Origin: Alterinioella nitratireducens
GTDB lineage: Bacteria > Pseudomonadota > Alphaproteobacteria > Rhodobacterales > Rhodobacteraceae
Reading direction: 5' to 3'
NCBI RefSeq assembly: GCF_013155465.1
Contig: NZ_JABJVX010000002.1
Span: 361,001 to 425,000 of the forward strand
Length of the DNA stretch: 64,000 nt
Below, piece by piece: positions 17,553-26,753 of this stretch. The notes beneath the pieces were generated by a model, which worked only from the letters and a program-made list of their open reading frames with translations, made no database searches and was not told the DNA's origin. The translations under genes and the position numbers were made by a program. Every line of letters begins with the position of its first letter. The stretch's first letter is position 1.

Positions 17553-17584
17553 CAACCGGGGCAGAGAATGGCCTCGGTTGTTTT
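17553..17584 (+). terminator. Intrinsic terminator after the aldehyde dehydrogenase gene
   Basis: CAACCGGGGC (17553-17562) pairs with GCCTCGGTTG (17571-17580), followed directly by TTTT. It ends the aldehyde dehydrogenase transcript 19 bp before the next start codon. Confidence 0.82.
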
Positions 17585-17602
17585 CATTCAAGGCCCGCTG
17601 CC

Positions 17603-18616
17603 ATGGAATTCGTGCCCGAAACGGTGCTGAAACGCGACATCTTCTCGGAGACGATCGTGGGCCATCTGGCCGAGGATCCGGCGTGCAAGGTGGTCTTGCG
17701 CAAGCTGGACGGGGTGCCGTGGTATGCGCGCCCGATTGCGTGGTTCCTGGCGCGGAAAGAGGTGCGGGGGCTGCGCGCGGTGGCCGGGATCGAGGGGGTA
17801 CCGGAGCTGCTCAGGGTGGATCGTGTCGGGCTTTTGCGCAGCTGGTCAGAGGGCACGCCGCTGCAACTGGCAAAGCCCGACAGCGCCGCGTGGTATCACG
17901 ATGCCAAGCGCCTGCTGCGCGAGATGCGGGCGCGCGGCGTGGCGCATAACGACATTGCCAAGCCGCAGAACTGGCTGATGACGCCCGAGGGGCGCGCGGC
18001 GGTGATCGACTTTCAACTGGCATCGGTGCATCCGCGCAAGGGGCGTTGGTTCCGGCTGCTGGCGCGCGAGGATCTGCGGCACCTGCTGAAACAGAAACGC
18101 GCCTTTGCGCCCGGTCTGCTGGTGCCGAGCGAGCGCAGGGTGCTGGCGAAGAAATCGCTGCCCTCGCGGATCTGGATGGCGACGGGCAAGCGGGCCTATA
18201 ATTTCGTGACGCGGCGGCTGATGAACTGGTCGGACGGGGAAGGCACCGAGGACCGAATCGCGCGCGACGGGCCGGAATTGCGCAAGATCGCGGAGCGGCC
18301 CGAGATGTCGGATGTGGTGCTCTGCACCTATGCGCTGCCGGCGCGCGGCGTGGGGGTCTATGCGTTCTACGAGACCTATATGGCGCAGTCCGAATTGCGG
18401 GCCCTGGTGCCCGAGGCCCGCGCCGACCTGGTGCAGGCGGTGGCCGAGTTTCCGCGTGACGGGGGCGAGATACGCGAGGATATCCTGCATCTGATCGCCG
18501 CGAATCGGCTGGATGAACTGGCCGTGCTGATGGAGGGCGCGCCGGACTTGCAGCCGGTGGTCTCCAGGATCGTTGCGGGACGGCAGAACCTGACGGATCG
18601 GGTGTTGAGGCGGTAG
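17603..18616 (+). CDS. Protein-kinase-like phosphotransferase with an extra C-terminal domain
   Basis: The first 200 of 337 residues form an abbreviated kinase-like fold. VVLRKLDG could hold the ATP lysine, GVAHNDIAKPQNWL is a catalytic loop with the aspartate, and AVIDFQLA replaces the usual DFG segment. The pattern resembles RIO1/WaaP-type atypical kinases. The last 110 residues (from RKIAERPEMSDVVLCTYALP to REDILHLIAANRLDEL) loosely resemble the C-terminal cap of AMP-forming acyl-CoA synthetases. That match is weak and from memory. Substrate unknown. It starts 19 bp after a terminator, so its promoter lies in or before the terminator region. Confidence 0.7.
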   Translation: MEFVPETVLKRDIFSETIVGHLAEDPACKVVLRKLDGVPWYARPIAWFLARKEVRGLRAVAGIEGVPELLRVDRVGLLRSWSEGTPLQLAKPDSAAWYHDAKRLLREMRARGVAHNDIAKPQNWLMTPEGRAAVIDFQLASVHPRKGRWFRLLAREDLRHLLKQKRAFAPGLLVPSERRVLAKKSLPSRIWMATGKRAYNFVTRRLMNWSDGEGTEDRIARDGPELRKIAERPEMSDVVLCTYALPARGVGVYAFYETYMAQSELRALVPEARADLVQAVAEFPRDGGEIREDILHLIAANRLDELAVLMEGAPDLQPVVSRIVAGRQNLTDRVLRR

Positions 18617-18652
18617 GGAATGCCCTGGCGCGGAATCAAGGCCGCAGGCCGC

Positions 18653-18790
18653 CGCGCCATCGCCGACCCGCCCCACCGGGGCGGCGATTGTTCAATGGAA
18701 GAGCGCCAAACGGACCTTTCTCGGACTTGGCAGGGATAAAGTGCAGAGAACCAGTGTTGCATCGCCACCCCGCGGGTCGGCGATGGCGCG
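18653..18790. repeat. Pair of perfect 19-bp inverted repeats flanking 100 bp
   Basis: CGCGCCATCGCCGACCCGC occurs at 18653-18671 and, inverted, at 18772-18790. Each copy also sits in its own local hairpin: CCGCCCC-ACC-GGGGCGG follows the first, and CATCGCC/GGCGATG (18760-18785) surrounds the second. The element fills the gap between the convergent kinase-like and rluA genes. It looks like a small palindromic repeat element or paired terminators. Confidence 0.6.
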
Positions 18791-18801
18791 CCTCCTCGCC
18801 T

Positions 18802-19449
18802 TCAGAACTCGGGTTTCGCCGTGTATTTCACGCCCTTGCCGCTGTCGGGGTGGTTGAAGCGCAGGGTCTCGGCATGGAGCATCAGGCGCGGGTAATCGCG
18901 CGCTGGGCCGCTCGCATAGAAGGGATCGCCCAGGATCGGGTGGCCGATGGCGCGGGCATGCACCCGCAACTGATGCGTGCGTCCCGTCCGGGGCGTCAGG
19001 CGCACGCGGGTCTCGCCTCCGCCAGATTTCAGGACGCGCCAGTCGGTCTGCGAGGGTTTGCCGGTGTCATGGCAGACCATTTGCAGGGGCCGGTTGGGCC
19101 AGTCCACGATCAGCGGCAGGTCGATTGTGCCGGTCTTCTCCAGCCCCTCGCCATGGACCCGCGCGATATAGGTTTTCCTGACGCTGCGCGCCTCGAACTG
19201 GCGGTTCAGGGCGCGCTGCGCGTGGGGGCTGAGGGCAAAGACCATGAGGCCCGAGGTGTCCATGTCCAGCCGATGCACCAGCAGCGCGGTGGGAAAGGCC
19301 GCCTGCACGCGGGTCAGCAGGCAATCGGACAGGTGATCCCCGCGACCGGGGACCGAGAGCAGACCGGCGGGCTTGTCGACCAGCACGATCTCATGATCCT
19401 GGTGCAGCACGTCCAGGGGCGTGTCGGGGGGGCGGTAGTCATGGGCCAT
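18802..19449 (-). CDS. rluA: RluA family RNA pseudouridine synthase
   Basis: The 215-residue cytosolic enzyme has the RluA catalytic motif HRLDMDTSGLMVFA with the essential aspartate, and the later block TGRTHQLRVHARAIGHPILGD. It has the short RluA length without an S4 domain, like E. coli RluA (219 residues), which modifies 23S rRNA position 746 and tRNA position 32. Target sites are assigned by family only. The ATG at 19449 is preferred because the frame above it continues antisense to another gene and lacks family residues. Confidence 0.88.
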   Translation of the reverse strand: MAHDYRPPDTPLDVLHQDHEIVLVDKPAGLLSVPGRGDHLSDCLLTRVQAAFPTALLVHRLDMDTSGLMVFALSPHAQRALNRQFEARSVRKTYIARVHGEGLEKTGTIDLPLIVDWPNRPLQMVCHDTGKPSQTDWRVLKSGGGETRVRLTPRTGRTHQLRVHARAIGHPILGDPFYASGPARDYPRLMLHAETLRFNHPDSGKGVKYTAKPEF

Positions 19450-19475
19450 GGCGCGCGGTGTAGCGCCTGGGGCCG

Positions 19476-19745
19476 CTATTGCAAGGGCGCGCGGGTGGCG
19501 ATGAGCGCGGTGTTGACCACGATCGCGGCGAAGGCCACCAGCCAGACGATGCGCAGGGTCCGTGTGGCCGGGTCGCGCATCCAGACCCGCATGGCGGAGA
19601 GGAACGAGAAGGGGCCGGGATTGATGCTGCCGGTCTCGGCCGCCGCGATGGCGCGGATTTGGAAAAGCGCCCGGAAGGAACAGGTCGCCCAGATCAAGAA
19701 GGCCACGCCTTGCAGGCTGAAGAAGGGGAGGGCGAGGATGTCCAT
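19476..19745 (-). CDS. Small conserved membrane protein
   Basis: The 89-residue protein has two or three hydrophobic stretches (residues 5-25, 65-85) around a polar middle with IRAIAAAETGSINPGPFSFL. I do not recognise a named family, but comparable small proteins are common beside rluA in Rhodobacteraceae as I recall. It lies 26 bp upstream of rluA on the same strand, so the two are likely co-transcribed. Function unknown. Confidence 0.6.
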   Translation of the reverse strand: MDILALPFFSLQGVAFLIWATCSFRALFQIRAIAAAETGSINPGPFSFLSAMRVWMRDPATRTLRIVWLVAFAAIVVNTALIATRAPLQ

Positions 19746-19892
19746 GGGGTCCAGTCAAGCGCAGGTCAGGGATCGGCGCAAGTGGGATCGAATTGTCGGC
19801 ATTCGGAAGGCTGCGCGTTAACCCGCCGGAAACCGGGCCCGCGTCAGGGTCGATGGAATGGATGGGGGCGCCAGCCAAGAAGGTTTGCGCCG

Positions 19893-20057
19893 ATGATGAA
19901 CAACACAAGCGAAGTGCGGGTGATCAAGCTGAAGGACACGCATCCCGACGAGAAAGGCCATGCCAGCGACATGATGGCCACCTTCCGGATCTGGTCGCTT
20001 CTGGGCGGGGCGGAGCAGATGCGCGACAGGACGGTTGCAAACCGGTTTCTCGGATAG
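19893..20057 (+). CDS. Possible 54-residue protein
   Basis: An ATG at 19893 opens a short frame reading MMNNTSEVRVIKLKDTHPDE and ending NRFLG. AGAAGG lies about 10 bases upstream. The protein would be soluble, with a helical, methionine-rich middle. No family is recognised and the gap to the next gene is 137 bp. It is kept only because codon use looks natural and no other gene covers the interval. Confidence 0.35.
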   Translation: MMNNTSEVRVIKLKDTHPDEKGHASDMMATFRIWSLLGGAEQMRDRTVANRFLG

Positions 20058-20194
20058 ATCCGGACCGGCCTTGCGATTTCCGTCGCCGGGTGGCACCGAA
20101 GACCCGGACACGGCGTTTGATCCGTGTCATTTGCGAACCGCGCGTTTGCGGCGCAAGATCGGAGTGCAACAGGTGTCAGGGAAGGGGAATCGCC

Positions 20195-20512
20195 ATGCTG
20201 GCCATATCATCGCGCAAGATCGCTCAGGTCATCCTGATGGGGCACGAACTGGACCGCGCGGAGGGAGAGCTGCGCGGCTTCATCGAGGCGCTGAACGAGG
20301 ATGAGCAGGCCGAGCTGGTCGCCGTCATGTGGATCGGACGGGGCAGTTTCGAACCCGCCGATTTCCGCGAGGCGCTGGCCACCGCCTATTCGGAACGCAC
20401 GACGCCGACCGCCGATTACCTGATCGGCACGCCGCACATGTCCGACCACCTGGAAAGCGGGTTGCAGGAACTGGGGATCGATCCGGGCGACGAGGAAGAC
20501 GCGCTGCTTTAG
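20195..20512 (+). CDS. DUF3775 family protein
   Basis: The 105-residue soluble protein matches DUF3775 proteins: an N-terminal helix (ISSRKIAQVILMGHELDRAE), the central block EQAELVAVMWIGRGSF, and the C-terminal TADYLIGTPHMSDHLESGL. GGGAAGGGGA precedes the ATG at 20195. The function of the family is unknown. It converges on the DUF475 gene, with only 8 bp between stop codons. Confidence 0.78.
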   Translation: MLAISSRKIAQVILMGHELDRAEGELRGFIEALNEDEQAELVAVMWIGRGSFEPADFREALATAYSERTTPTADYLIGTPHMSDHLESGLQELGIDPGDEEDALL

Positions 20513-20520
20513 CTTGAAGG

Positions 20521-21546
20521 TCAGGCGTTGACCTTGAGGGAGGACCGGAAGGCCAGCCCGATCAAGGCGACGCCGCCGAGGCCGGTGATCAGCTCTGGCA
20601 CCTGAAACAGCGTGTGGGCATACATGATGACCGACAGCAGCAGGATCGCGTAGAAGGTCCCGTGTTCGAGGTAGCGGTATTCGTTCAGCGTGCCCTTCTC
20701 GACCAGCATGATGGTCATCGAGCGCACATACATCGCCCCGATGCCCAAGCCGATGGCGATGATGAAGAGGTTTTGCGACAGTGCGAAGGCCCCGATCACG
20801 CCGTCGAAGGAGAAGCTCGCATCCAGCACTTCGAGGTAGAGGAACGCGCCCAAACCCCCCTTGGCGACGCCGCTTGCCGCGTCCTGCTTGTCCAGCACAT
20901 GGCCCAGAACATCGACGCAAAGGAACGTCACCAGCCCGTAAAGCGCGGCGGTCACGAATTCGGCCGCGGTCTCGGGGGGCAGGAACCGCGAGAAGCCCAG
21001 GATGAAGATCAGGACCACGGCGATCTCGATCCCCTTGATCGAGGCCCAACCCGAGAGCCGTTCCTCGATCCGCCGAATCCAGTGGACGTCCTTTTCTGTG
21101 TCGATGAAATAGCTCAGCGCCACCATCATCAGGAAGGTGCCGCCGAAGGCCGAGATGCCCAGTTGCGCGTCGTGCATGATGTCGGCATAGGTCTGCGGCT
21201 CGGTCGCGGCCAGGCGCACGGCCTCCCAGGGGCCGACATTGGCGGCGACGACGACGACCAGCAGCGGAAAGACGATCCGCATCCCGAACACCGCGATCAG
21301 GATGCCCCAGGTCAGGAACCGGCGTTGCCAGGCAGGGGTCATGGTCTTGAGCTTGTTGGCATTGACGATGGCATTGTCGAAAGAGAGCGAGATCTCCAGC
21401 ACCGCGAGGATCGCGCAGATGAAGAAGATGCCCATCGTCCCCCGGATCGTGCCGGTATAGGCCCAGCCGACCCAGACGCCCAGCAAGAGGCCGACGACAG
21501 TGACGATGAAGGCCCAGCGGAAATAGGACAGGGTCGGACGGGACAT
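20521..21546 (-). CDS. DUF475 / TerC-like integral membrane protein
   Basis: The 341-residue inner-membrane protein has 8-9 hydrophobic segments and TerC/DUF475 acidic motifs inside them: ISLSFDNAIVNA near residue 55 and DASFSFDGVIGAF near 240. TerC relatives are implicated in metal-ion handling (manganese export, tellurite resistance), and the role of DUF475 itself is not established. It begins 24 bp after the stop of the galactonate dehydratase-like gene on the same strand and may be read with it, though no functional link is obvious. Confidence 0.88.
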   Translation of the reverse strand: MSRPTLSYFRWAFIVTVVGLLLGVWVGWAYTGTIRGTMGIFFICAILAVLEISLSFDNAIVNANKLKTMTPAWQRRFLTWGILIAVFGMRIVFPLLVVVVAANVGPWEAVRLAATEPQTYADIMHDAQLGISAFGGTFLMMVALSYFIDTEKDVHWIRRIEERLSGWASIKGIEIAVVLIFILGFSRFLPPETAAEFVTAALYGLVTFLCVDVLGHVLDKQDAASGVAKGGLGAFLYLEVLDASFSFDGVIGAFALSQNLFIIAIGLGIGAMYVRSMTIMLVEKGTLNEYRYLEHGTFYAILLLSVIMYAHTLFQVPELITGLGGVALIGLAFRSSLKVNA

Positions 21547-21570
21547 GAAGGCTCCGGGGGTGATGTTCGA

Positions 21571-22734
21571 TTACTGGTCGATGAACGAGCCGTCCAGATG
21601 CGGCCGCATCTCGATCTCGCGCACCACGTTTTCGGCACTGTATGCGGCATTGGCAAGCCCCGCCCCCAGCCCCGGACCTTGCGGAATGGATAGGTATCCG
21701 TCGCGGATGTCGGGCGTCCAGTCAACCAGGTCGGAACCGCGCAGCCGGTTCTCGTGCCCTGTCGCGCCGTCCTTCTGCGTGACCAGCGGCAATTCCTGGA
21801 TGGCGAAGTTGGAGATCGCCGCGTCCAGTTGCAGGCAGGCCAAGAGCGAGATCGGCGACAGCGGGTTATGCGGTACCACCTGGATGTCATGTGCCTCGGC
21901 CAGGGCGGCGATCTTGCGCGCACCGGTGATGCCGCCGCACAGGCACAGCGACACGCGGGCATAGTCGAGCGCGCCGCGCTGGATATGGGCCTGGAACTGG
22001 TAGAGCGAGAAAAAGCGCTCGCCGGTGGCCAGCGGAATGCCGATATTGTCCGCGACCCGACCCATCGCCTCGGTGCTGGTCGGCGGAATCGGATCCTCGT
22101 AGAACATCGGGCGGAACTGCGCGATCTCGCGGGCGAAGGCGGTCGCCTCGGGCGGGGTCAGACGGCGGTGGATCTCGACGCAGAGGTCCATGTCGGGGCC
22201 GACCGCCGCGCGGATATCGGCGATGACCTGCACTGCCTCGTCGATCTTACGGGCATGGCCGCGGGTGTAGACCTCGGACTTGGCCTCATCCAGGAACGGG
22301 TTGAGATGGCCGATCGCGGTATAGCCCTGGTCCTTGCGTTGCAAGGCGGCGTCGATCATCTGCTCCTTGGTGGGCGATTTGACATGGGCGTAGACGCGCA
22401 CCCTGTCGCGGGTCGGCCCGCCCAGAAGGACATGGATGGGGACGCCAAGCGCCTGGCCCTTGATGTCCCACAGCGCGATGTCGATGGCCGAGATCGCGCC
22501 GCAGATCGCCGCGCCCGTGAAATGGCCGAAGCGGTGCATGACGGTCCAGTGGGTCTCGATCCGGCCCGGATCCTTGCCGATCAGGTAGGTGGCGAATTTG
22601 CCAACGGCGGTGGCGGCGGCCTCGAGATGGCCCCAGGCCCCGCATTCGCCGGTGCCGATCAGTCCCTCATCCGTCTCGATTTGGACATAGAGGTATCGGT
22701 TCGCAAAGATCGGGGTGACGCGGGTGATTTTCAT
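21571..22734 (-). CDS. Enolase-superfamily dehydratase, D-galactonate dehydratase-like
   Basis: The 387-residue protein has the capping domain (residues 1-120) and a TIM-barrel. Metal-ligand positions read CVEIHRR, FYEDPIPP and ATGERFF, and the general-base histidine appears in VVPHNPLSP. This set fits acid-sugar dehydratases such as galactonate dehydratase more than mandelate racemase. The first ligand is Glu where Asp is usual. It is the last gene after the oligopeptide-type transporter (20 bp gap), suggesting that the transporter brings in its substrate or a precursor. The exact sugar acid is unknown. Confidence 0.87.
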   Translation of the reverse strand: MKITRVTPIFANRYLYVQIETDEGLIGTGECGAWGHLEAAATAVGKFATYLIGKDPGRIETHWTVMHRFGHFTGAAICGAISAIDIALWDIKGQALGVPIHVLLGGPTRDRVRVYAHVKSPTKEQMIDAALQRKDQGYTAIGHLNPFLDEAKSEVYTRGHARKIDEAVQVIADIRAAVGPDMDLCVEIHRRLTPPEATAFAREIAQFRPMFYEDPIPPTSTEAMGRVADNIGIPLATGERFFSLYQFQAHIQRGALDYARVSLCLCGGITGARKIAALAEAHDIQVVPHNPLSPISLLACLQLDAAISNFAIQELPLVTQKDGATGHENRLRGSDLVDWTPDIRDGYLSIPQGPGLGAGLANAAYSAENVVREIEMRPHLDGSFIDQ

Positions 22735-22754
22735 GGGGACGGGCCTTTCGCGGG

Positions 22755-23750
22755 TCAGTCGTTGGTCAGCGGAAAGTGGCACTTGACCACACGGTCGGCG
22801 TCGCCCACGCGGGTGGTCGGCGGCACCTCGCGGCATTTGTCCTGCGCCTTCCAACAGCGGGTGCGGAAGCGGCAGCCCGAGGGCGGGTTGACGGGGCTTG
22901 GCACCTCGCCCTTGAGAAGCACTTGCTGGCGTTTTTCGCCGCCGATATTGATCTCGGGCTCGGCCGACAGAAGCGCCTTGGTATAGGGGTGGGCGGGGGT
23001 CTCGTAGACATCCTCGCAATCGCCCATCTCGACCATCTCGCCCAGATACATCACGCCGATCCGGTCCGAGATGTGGCGCACGATGGACAGGTCGTGGCTG
23101 ATGCACATATAGGCGACGCCGAACTCCTCCTGCACTTCCTCCAGCAGGTTCACCACCTGCGCCTGGATCGACACATCGAGGGCCGAGACCGGTTCATCGA
23201 GGATGATCAGCTCGGGGCCCAGCACCAACGCGCGGGCGATGCCGATGCGTTGCAACTGCCCGCCCGAGAACTCATGCGGGAAGCGGTTGGCAAATTCGGG
23301 GCGCAGGCCGACGCGTTCCAGCAATTCGCGCACCCGTTCGGGCCATCTGGCCTTGTCCAGCGTGCCTTCGTGAATCTTCAGGGGCTCGGTCAGGACGTCA
23401 TAGATCGTCATGCGGGGCGAGAGCGCGGCGAAGGGATCCTGAAACACGACCTGGATACGGCGGCGCAGGGCCTTGTCGGACAGGGCCTGTGGCGTGAAAA
23501 TGTCCTGACCCTCGAAGGTGACGCGGCCGCTATTGGGGGTTTCCAACCGCAGGAGCGTGCGGGCCAGCGTGGACTTGCCGCAGCCGGATTCGCCGACGAT
23601 GCCGAAGGTCTCGCCCCGGCGGATGTCGAAGCTGACGCCATCGACCGCCTTGACGGTGCCGGTCTTGCCGCGCAAGAGGCCGCCGCCGACGTCGAAATGC
23701 TTGACCAGGTACGAGACCGAGAGAAGCGGTGCAAGGGTCGCGGTTGTCAT
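22755..23750 (-). CDS. Oligopeptide-type ABC transporter ATP-binding protein (DppF/OppF-like)
   Basis: The 331-residue ATPase has Walker A GESGCGKSTLARTLL, signature FSGGQLQRIGIARAL, Walker B LIILDEPVSALD, and the oligo/dipeptide C-terminal extension with the cysteine-bearing segment GCRFRTRCWKA, typical of Dpp/Opp/Nik ATPases. It overlaps the upstream DppD-like gene by 4 bp and pairs with it as the second nucleotide-binding subunit. It energises import through the permeases at 24757 and 25712. Confidence 0.94.
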   Translation of the reverse strand: MTTATLAPLLSVSYLVKHFDVGGGLLRGKTGTVKAVDGVSFDIRRGETFGIVGESGCGKSTLARTLLRLETPNSGRVTFEGQDIFTPQALSDKALRRRIQVVFQDPFAALSPRMTIYDVLTEPLKIHEGTLDKARWPERVRELLERVGLRPEFANRFPHEFSGGQLQRIGIARALVLGPELIILDEPVSALDVSIQAQVVNLLEEVQEEFGVAYMCISHDLSIVRHISDRIGVMYLGEMVEMGDCEDVYETPAHPYTKALLSAEPEINIGGEKRQQVLLKGEVPSPVNPPSGCRFRTRCWKAQDKCREVPPTTRVGDADRVVKCHFPLTND

Positions 23751-24760
23751 GTCGTCACCTCGGGCTGTCGATTGCCCTGGCCCGCCTCTTCGGCGACCAC
23801 ATGGCAGGTCACGTCCTGACCCGAGGGGACATGGACCGTGGGCGGGAACTGTTCGGAGCAGACGGGTTTCGCCGCCGTGCAGCGCGGCGCGAAGGGGCAG
23901 CCGCGCGAGGCAGCGGCCAGGTTGGGCGGCGAGCCCAGGATCGGGCGCAGCTTGTCGCCTTTCTCAATCGCCTGCGGACGCGAGCCCAGAAGTCCCAGCG
24001 TGTAGGGGTGGCGCGGCGTGCCCAGAACCTGCCGGATCGTGCCCGTCTCCATCACCGTGCCGGCATACATGATCGCCACGCGGTCGGCGGTTTCGGCCAC
24101 CAGCCCCAGGTCATGGGTGATCAGGATCAGCGACATCTGCCGTTCGTCCTTGAGCTGCTGCAACAGGTCCATGATCTGCGCCTGCACCGTCACGTCGAGC
24201 GCGGTGGTGGGTTCGTCCGCGATCAGCACCTCGGGGTCCAGCGCGATGCCCATGGCGATCATCGCCCGCTGGCGCATACCGCCCGAGAACTGGTGCGGAT
24301 AATCGTCCAGCCGCCGCTCCGGTTCGGGGATGCCGACTTTTGTCAGCAACGCGATGCTGGCCGCACGAATTTCACGACGCGTCATTTGTGGTCGGTGGAC
24401 GCGGAACATCTCGCCGATTTGCCAGCCAACAGTATAGACCGGGTTCAGCGCGGTCAGCGCATCCTGGAACACCATGGCGATCTTCTCGCCGGTGTAGCGC
24501 CACCAGTCCCTTTGCCGGACGGCCTGCAGATCCTCGCCCTTGAAGCGCATCGCGTCGGCGGTGATATGGGCGGGCGGGCTTTGCAGCAGGCGCATCGCGG
24601 CCATCATCGACACCGTCTTGCCCGAGCCGCTTTCGCCGACGATGGCGAAGGTCTCGCCCTTGTCGACATGGAAGCTGACCCCGCGCACGGCGTGAACGGT
24701 CTGCGCCGGTGAGCGGAAGGCGACATTGAGGTTGCTCAGTTCGAACTGGTGTCGGGTCAT
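23747..24760 (-). CDS. Oligopeptide-type ABC transporter ATP-binding protein (DppD/OppD-like)
   Basis: The 337-residue ATPase has Walker [19 protein letters not shown], signature [17 protein letters not shown], Walker [12 protein letters not shown], and the C-terminal oligopeptide-transporter segment ([16 protein letters not shown]). Its start overlaps the permease stop by 4 bp and its stop overlaps the next ATPase start by 4 bp, a tight translational coupling that supports one complex. Confidence 0.94.
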   Translation of the reverse strand: MTRHQFELSNLNVAFRSPAQTVHAVRGVSFHVDKGETFAIVGESGSGKTVSMMAAMRLLQSPPAHITADAMRFKGEDLQAVRQRDWWRYTGEKIAMVFQDALTALNPVYTVGWQIGEMFRVHRPQMTRREIRAASIALLTKVGIPEPERRLDDYPHQFSGGMRQRAMIAMGIALDPEVLIADEPTTALDVTVQAQIMDLLQQLKDERQMSLILITHDLGLVAETADRVAIMYAGTVMETGTIRQVLGTPRHPYTLGLLGSRPQAIEKGDKLRPILGSPPNLAAASRGCPFAPRCTAAKPVCSEQFPPTVHVPSGQDVTCHVVAEEAGQGNRQPEVTT

Positions 24761-25704
24761 GCCTGTTTCGCCCTTTCAAAGCGCCAGCGTTCGCGCGGAT
24801 CACGGATGCGGCGGGTCCAGTTTGCCATCAGGTTGATCGAGAGGGTCGAGAGCATGATCATCAGGCCGGGAAAGAAGGCCATCCACCACGCCGTTTCCAG
24901 GTAGTCCTTGCCCTGGCTGACCATCAGACCCCAGGTGATGTTGGGGGCCTGCACGCCGATGCCCAGAAAGGACAGCGAGCTTTCCGACAGCATGATCAAC
25001 GCGAAGTCGATGGTAACGATATTGATCACGGTCGGGATCACCATAGGCCCGATATGCATGGCGATGATCTGGTATGGCCTGGCCCCGATGACGCGCGCGG
25101 CATCGACGAAGAGACGCTCGCGCAGCTCCAGAACCTCGGCCCGTGCGACGCGGATATAGACCGGCAATTGCCCCACCGCGAGGACCAGGATCAGGTTCAG
25201 CGGCGAGGGGCTGAGCATGTAGAGCACCACCATCGCCAGCAGGATCGAGGGAAAGCTTTGCAGGACGTCGGAAAGCTGCATGATGACCCGGCCCGTCCAG
25301 CCGCCCTTGAATCCGGCCCAGAGGCCGATCAGCGTGCCGATGATCAGCGCCGCGATGGCCGAGGCCATCGCGATACCCAGGGTGACGCGGGTGGCGACGA
25401 TGATGCGGGCCAGGATCGGACGGCCAAGCGCATCGGCGCCCAGGATATTGACCAGGCCGCCCTCGGTGGTGCCGAAGGGCGCGGCGCGGGCGGCCAGGTT
25501 CATGCCACGGGCGAGATCGCCGAAGAGCCATTCGCCGAACAGCGCGCAGAACAGGAGGAACAGCAGCCAAAGGGCCGCCAGCACGGCGACCGGGTCGCGG
25601 ATCAGGAAGTAGAGATAGGGCGTGCGGGTGCGCGTCGCCACCATCTCGGCCTGGATCGACGGCGCGCCGGGCGGGTTGTCGCGGGTGTTGTTCAGCTCGG
25701 TCAT
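24757..25704 (-). CDS. Oligopeptide-type ABC transporter permease (DppC-like)
   Basis: The 315-residue inner-membrane protein has the cytoplasmic N-terminal arm and first helix typical of DppC/OppC, five further helices and the ATPase-contact loop VDAARVIGARPYQIIAMHIGP. It lies 7 bp after the DppB-like gene. With DppB it forms the membrane channel for the imported compound, which is not necessarily a peptide since this family also moves sugars, opines and nickel. Confidence 0.93.
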   Translation of the reverse strand: MTELNNTRDNPPGAPSIQAEMVATRTRTPYLYFLIRDPVAVLAALWLLFLLFCALFGEWLFGDLARGMNLAARAAPFGTTEGGLVNILGADALGRPILARIIVATRVTLGIAMASAIAALIIGTLIGLWAGFKGGWTGRVIMQLSDVLQSFPSILLAMVVLYMLSPSPLNLILVLAVGQLPVYIRVARAEVLELRERLFVDAARVIGARPYQIIAMHIGPMVIPTVINIVTIDFALIMLSESSLSFLGIGVQAPNITWGLMVSQGKDYLETAWWMAFFPGLMIMLSTLSINLMANWTRRIRDPRERWRFERAKQA

Positions 25705-25711
25705 CGCGCCC

Positions 25712-26629
25712 TCACTTGTGCCGGATCCGGGGATCGAGCAGCGCGTAGGCCACGTCGATCAGGATATTCATCAGGAAGATCACCACGGCGGTGATCACGA
25801 CGCCCGCCTGCACCACGGCGAAATCGCGTTGCTGGATGGCGTCGATCATCAGCTTGCCGACGCCGGGAAAGCCGAAGATGCTTTCGATCACGACCGACCC
25901 GTTGATGAAGCCCACCGCCTGGTTGCCGGCCATGGTCAGGATCGGCAGCGACGCATTGCGCAGCGCGTGGACGAAGAGGACCGAGCGGAACGGCACGCCC
26001 TTGGATTTCGCGGTGCGCACATAGGGCGCGGTCAGTGCGCGGATCATCGCCTCGCGCACGACTTGCGCCAGCAGGCCGAGCGGGCGCAGCGTCAGCACGG
26101 TAATGGGCAAAATCCAGTATTCCCAGCCGCCGATGCCCGAGGTCGGCACCACCCGCAGCCAGACCGCGAAGACCGAGATCAGCGTCAGCGCGACCCAGAA
26201 ATTCGGGGCGGAGGCGCTGGCCAGCGACAGGATCGAGATCACCCGATCCAGAAGGCCGGTGGGCCGGACCGCCGCCCAGACACCCAGGAGCACCGCCCCG
26301 ATGACGGAGATGAGCATGGTCAGTCCGGCCAGTTTCAGCGAGGTCGGATAGGCCTCCAGCACGATCTGCGCGGCGGGACGCGCCTGGCGCAGGCTTTCGC
26401 CCAGGTCGAGGCGGAAGAGGCCGCTGAAGAATTCCCAGAACTGCACGATCATGGGACGGTCGAGGCCGTGGATGCGGATGTATTCCTGCCGCGCCGCCTC
26501 CGAGGCGTCGTCGGGCAGGTAGAGGTCGGCGGGGCTGCCGGTCAGGCGGACCAGGAAGAAGACCAGGACGACAAGGCCGATCAGCGAGATCAGGCTTTGG
26601 GCCATCCGGGCGAGAACGAAATTGCCCAT
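25712..26629 (-). CDS. Oligopeptide-type ABC transporter permease (DppB-like)
   Basis: The 305-residue inner-membrane protein starts FVLARMAQSLISLIGLVVLV, the usual DppB first helix with a conserved arginine before it, and carries a contact loop at RTAKSKGVPFRSVLFVHALR. The ATG at 26629 has AGGGAG about 10 bases upstream. An earlier ATG at 26677 would add 16 polar residues. A 164-bp gap holding a strong hairpin separates it from the upstream binding-protein gene. Confidence 0.92.
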   Translation of the reverse strand: MGNFVLARMAQSLISLIGLVVLVFFLVRLTGSPADLYLPDDASEAARQEYIRIHGLDRPMIVQFWEFFSGLFRLDLGESLRQARPAAQIVLEAYPTSLKLAGLTMLISVIGAVLLGVWAAVRPTGLLDRVISILSLASASAPNFWVALTLISVFAVWLRVVPTSGIGGWEYWILPITVLTLRPLGLLAQVVREAMIRALTAPYVRTAKSKGVPFRSVLFVHALRNASLPILTMAGNQAVGFINGSVVIESIFGFPGVGKLMIDAIQQRDFAVVQAGVVITAVVIFLMNILIDVAYALLDPRIRHK

Positions 26630-26753
26630 GGGGTGCGGGCTCCCTTTTTGGCGGGTATCCGGTGTGCGCGCGGGCATGATGCGCCGTCGGGACGACAGGC
26701 GAAAGCGGCGGGCCGGATTGCGGTGATCTGGGGAAGGCGCGGGTAGAGGGGGT

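Noticed and set aside
18802..19908. Extended 368-residue version of the RluA protein
   Set aside because: Residues above the ATG at 19449 are antisense to the small membrane protein gene and have no pseudouridine synthase similarity.
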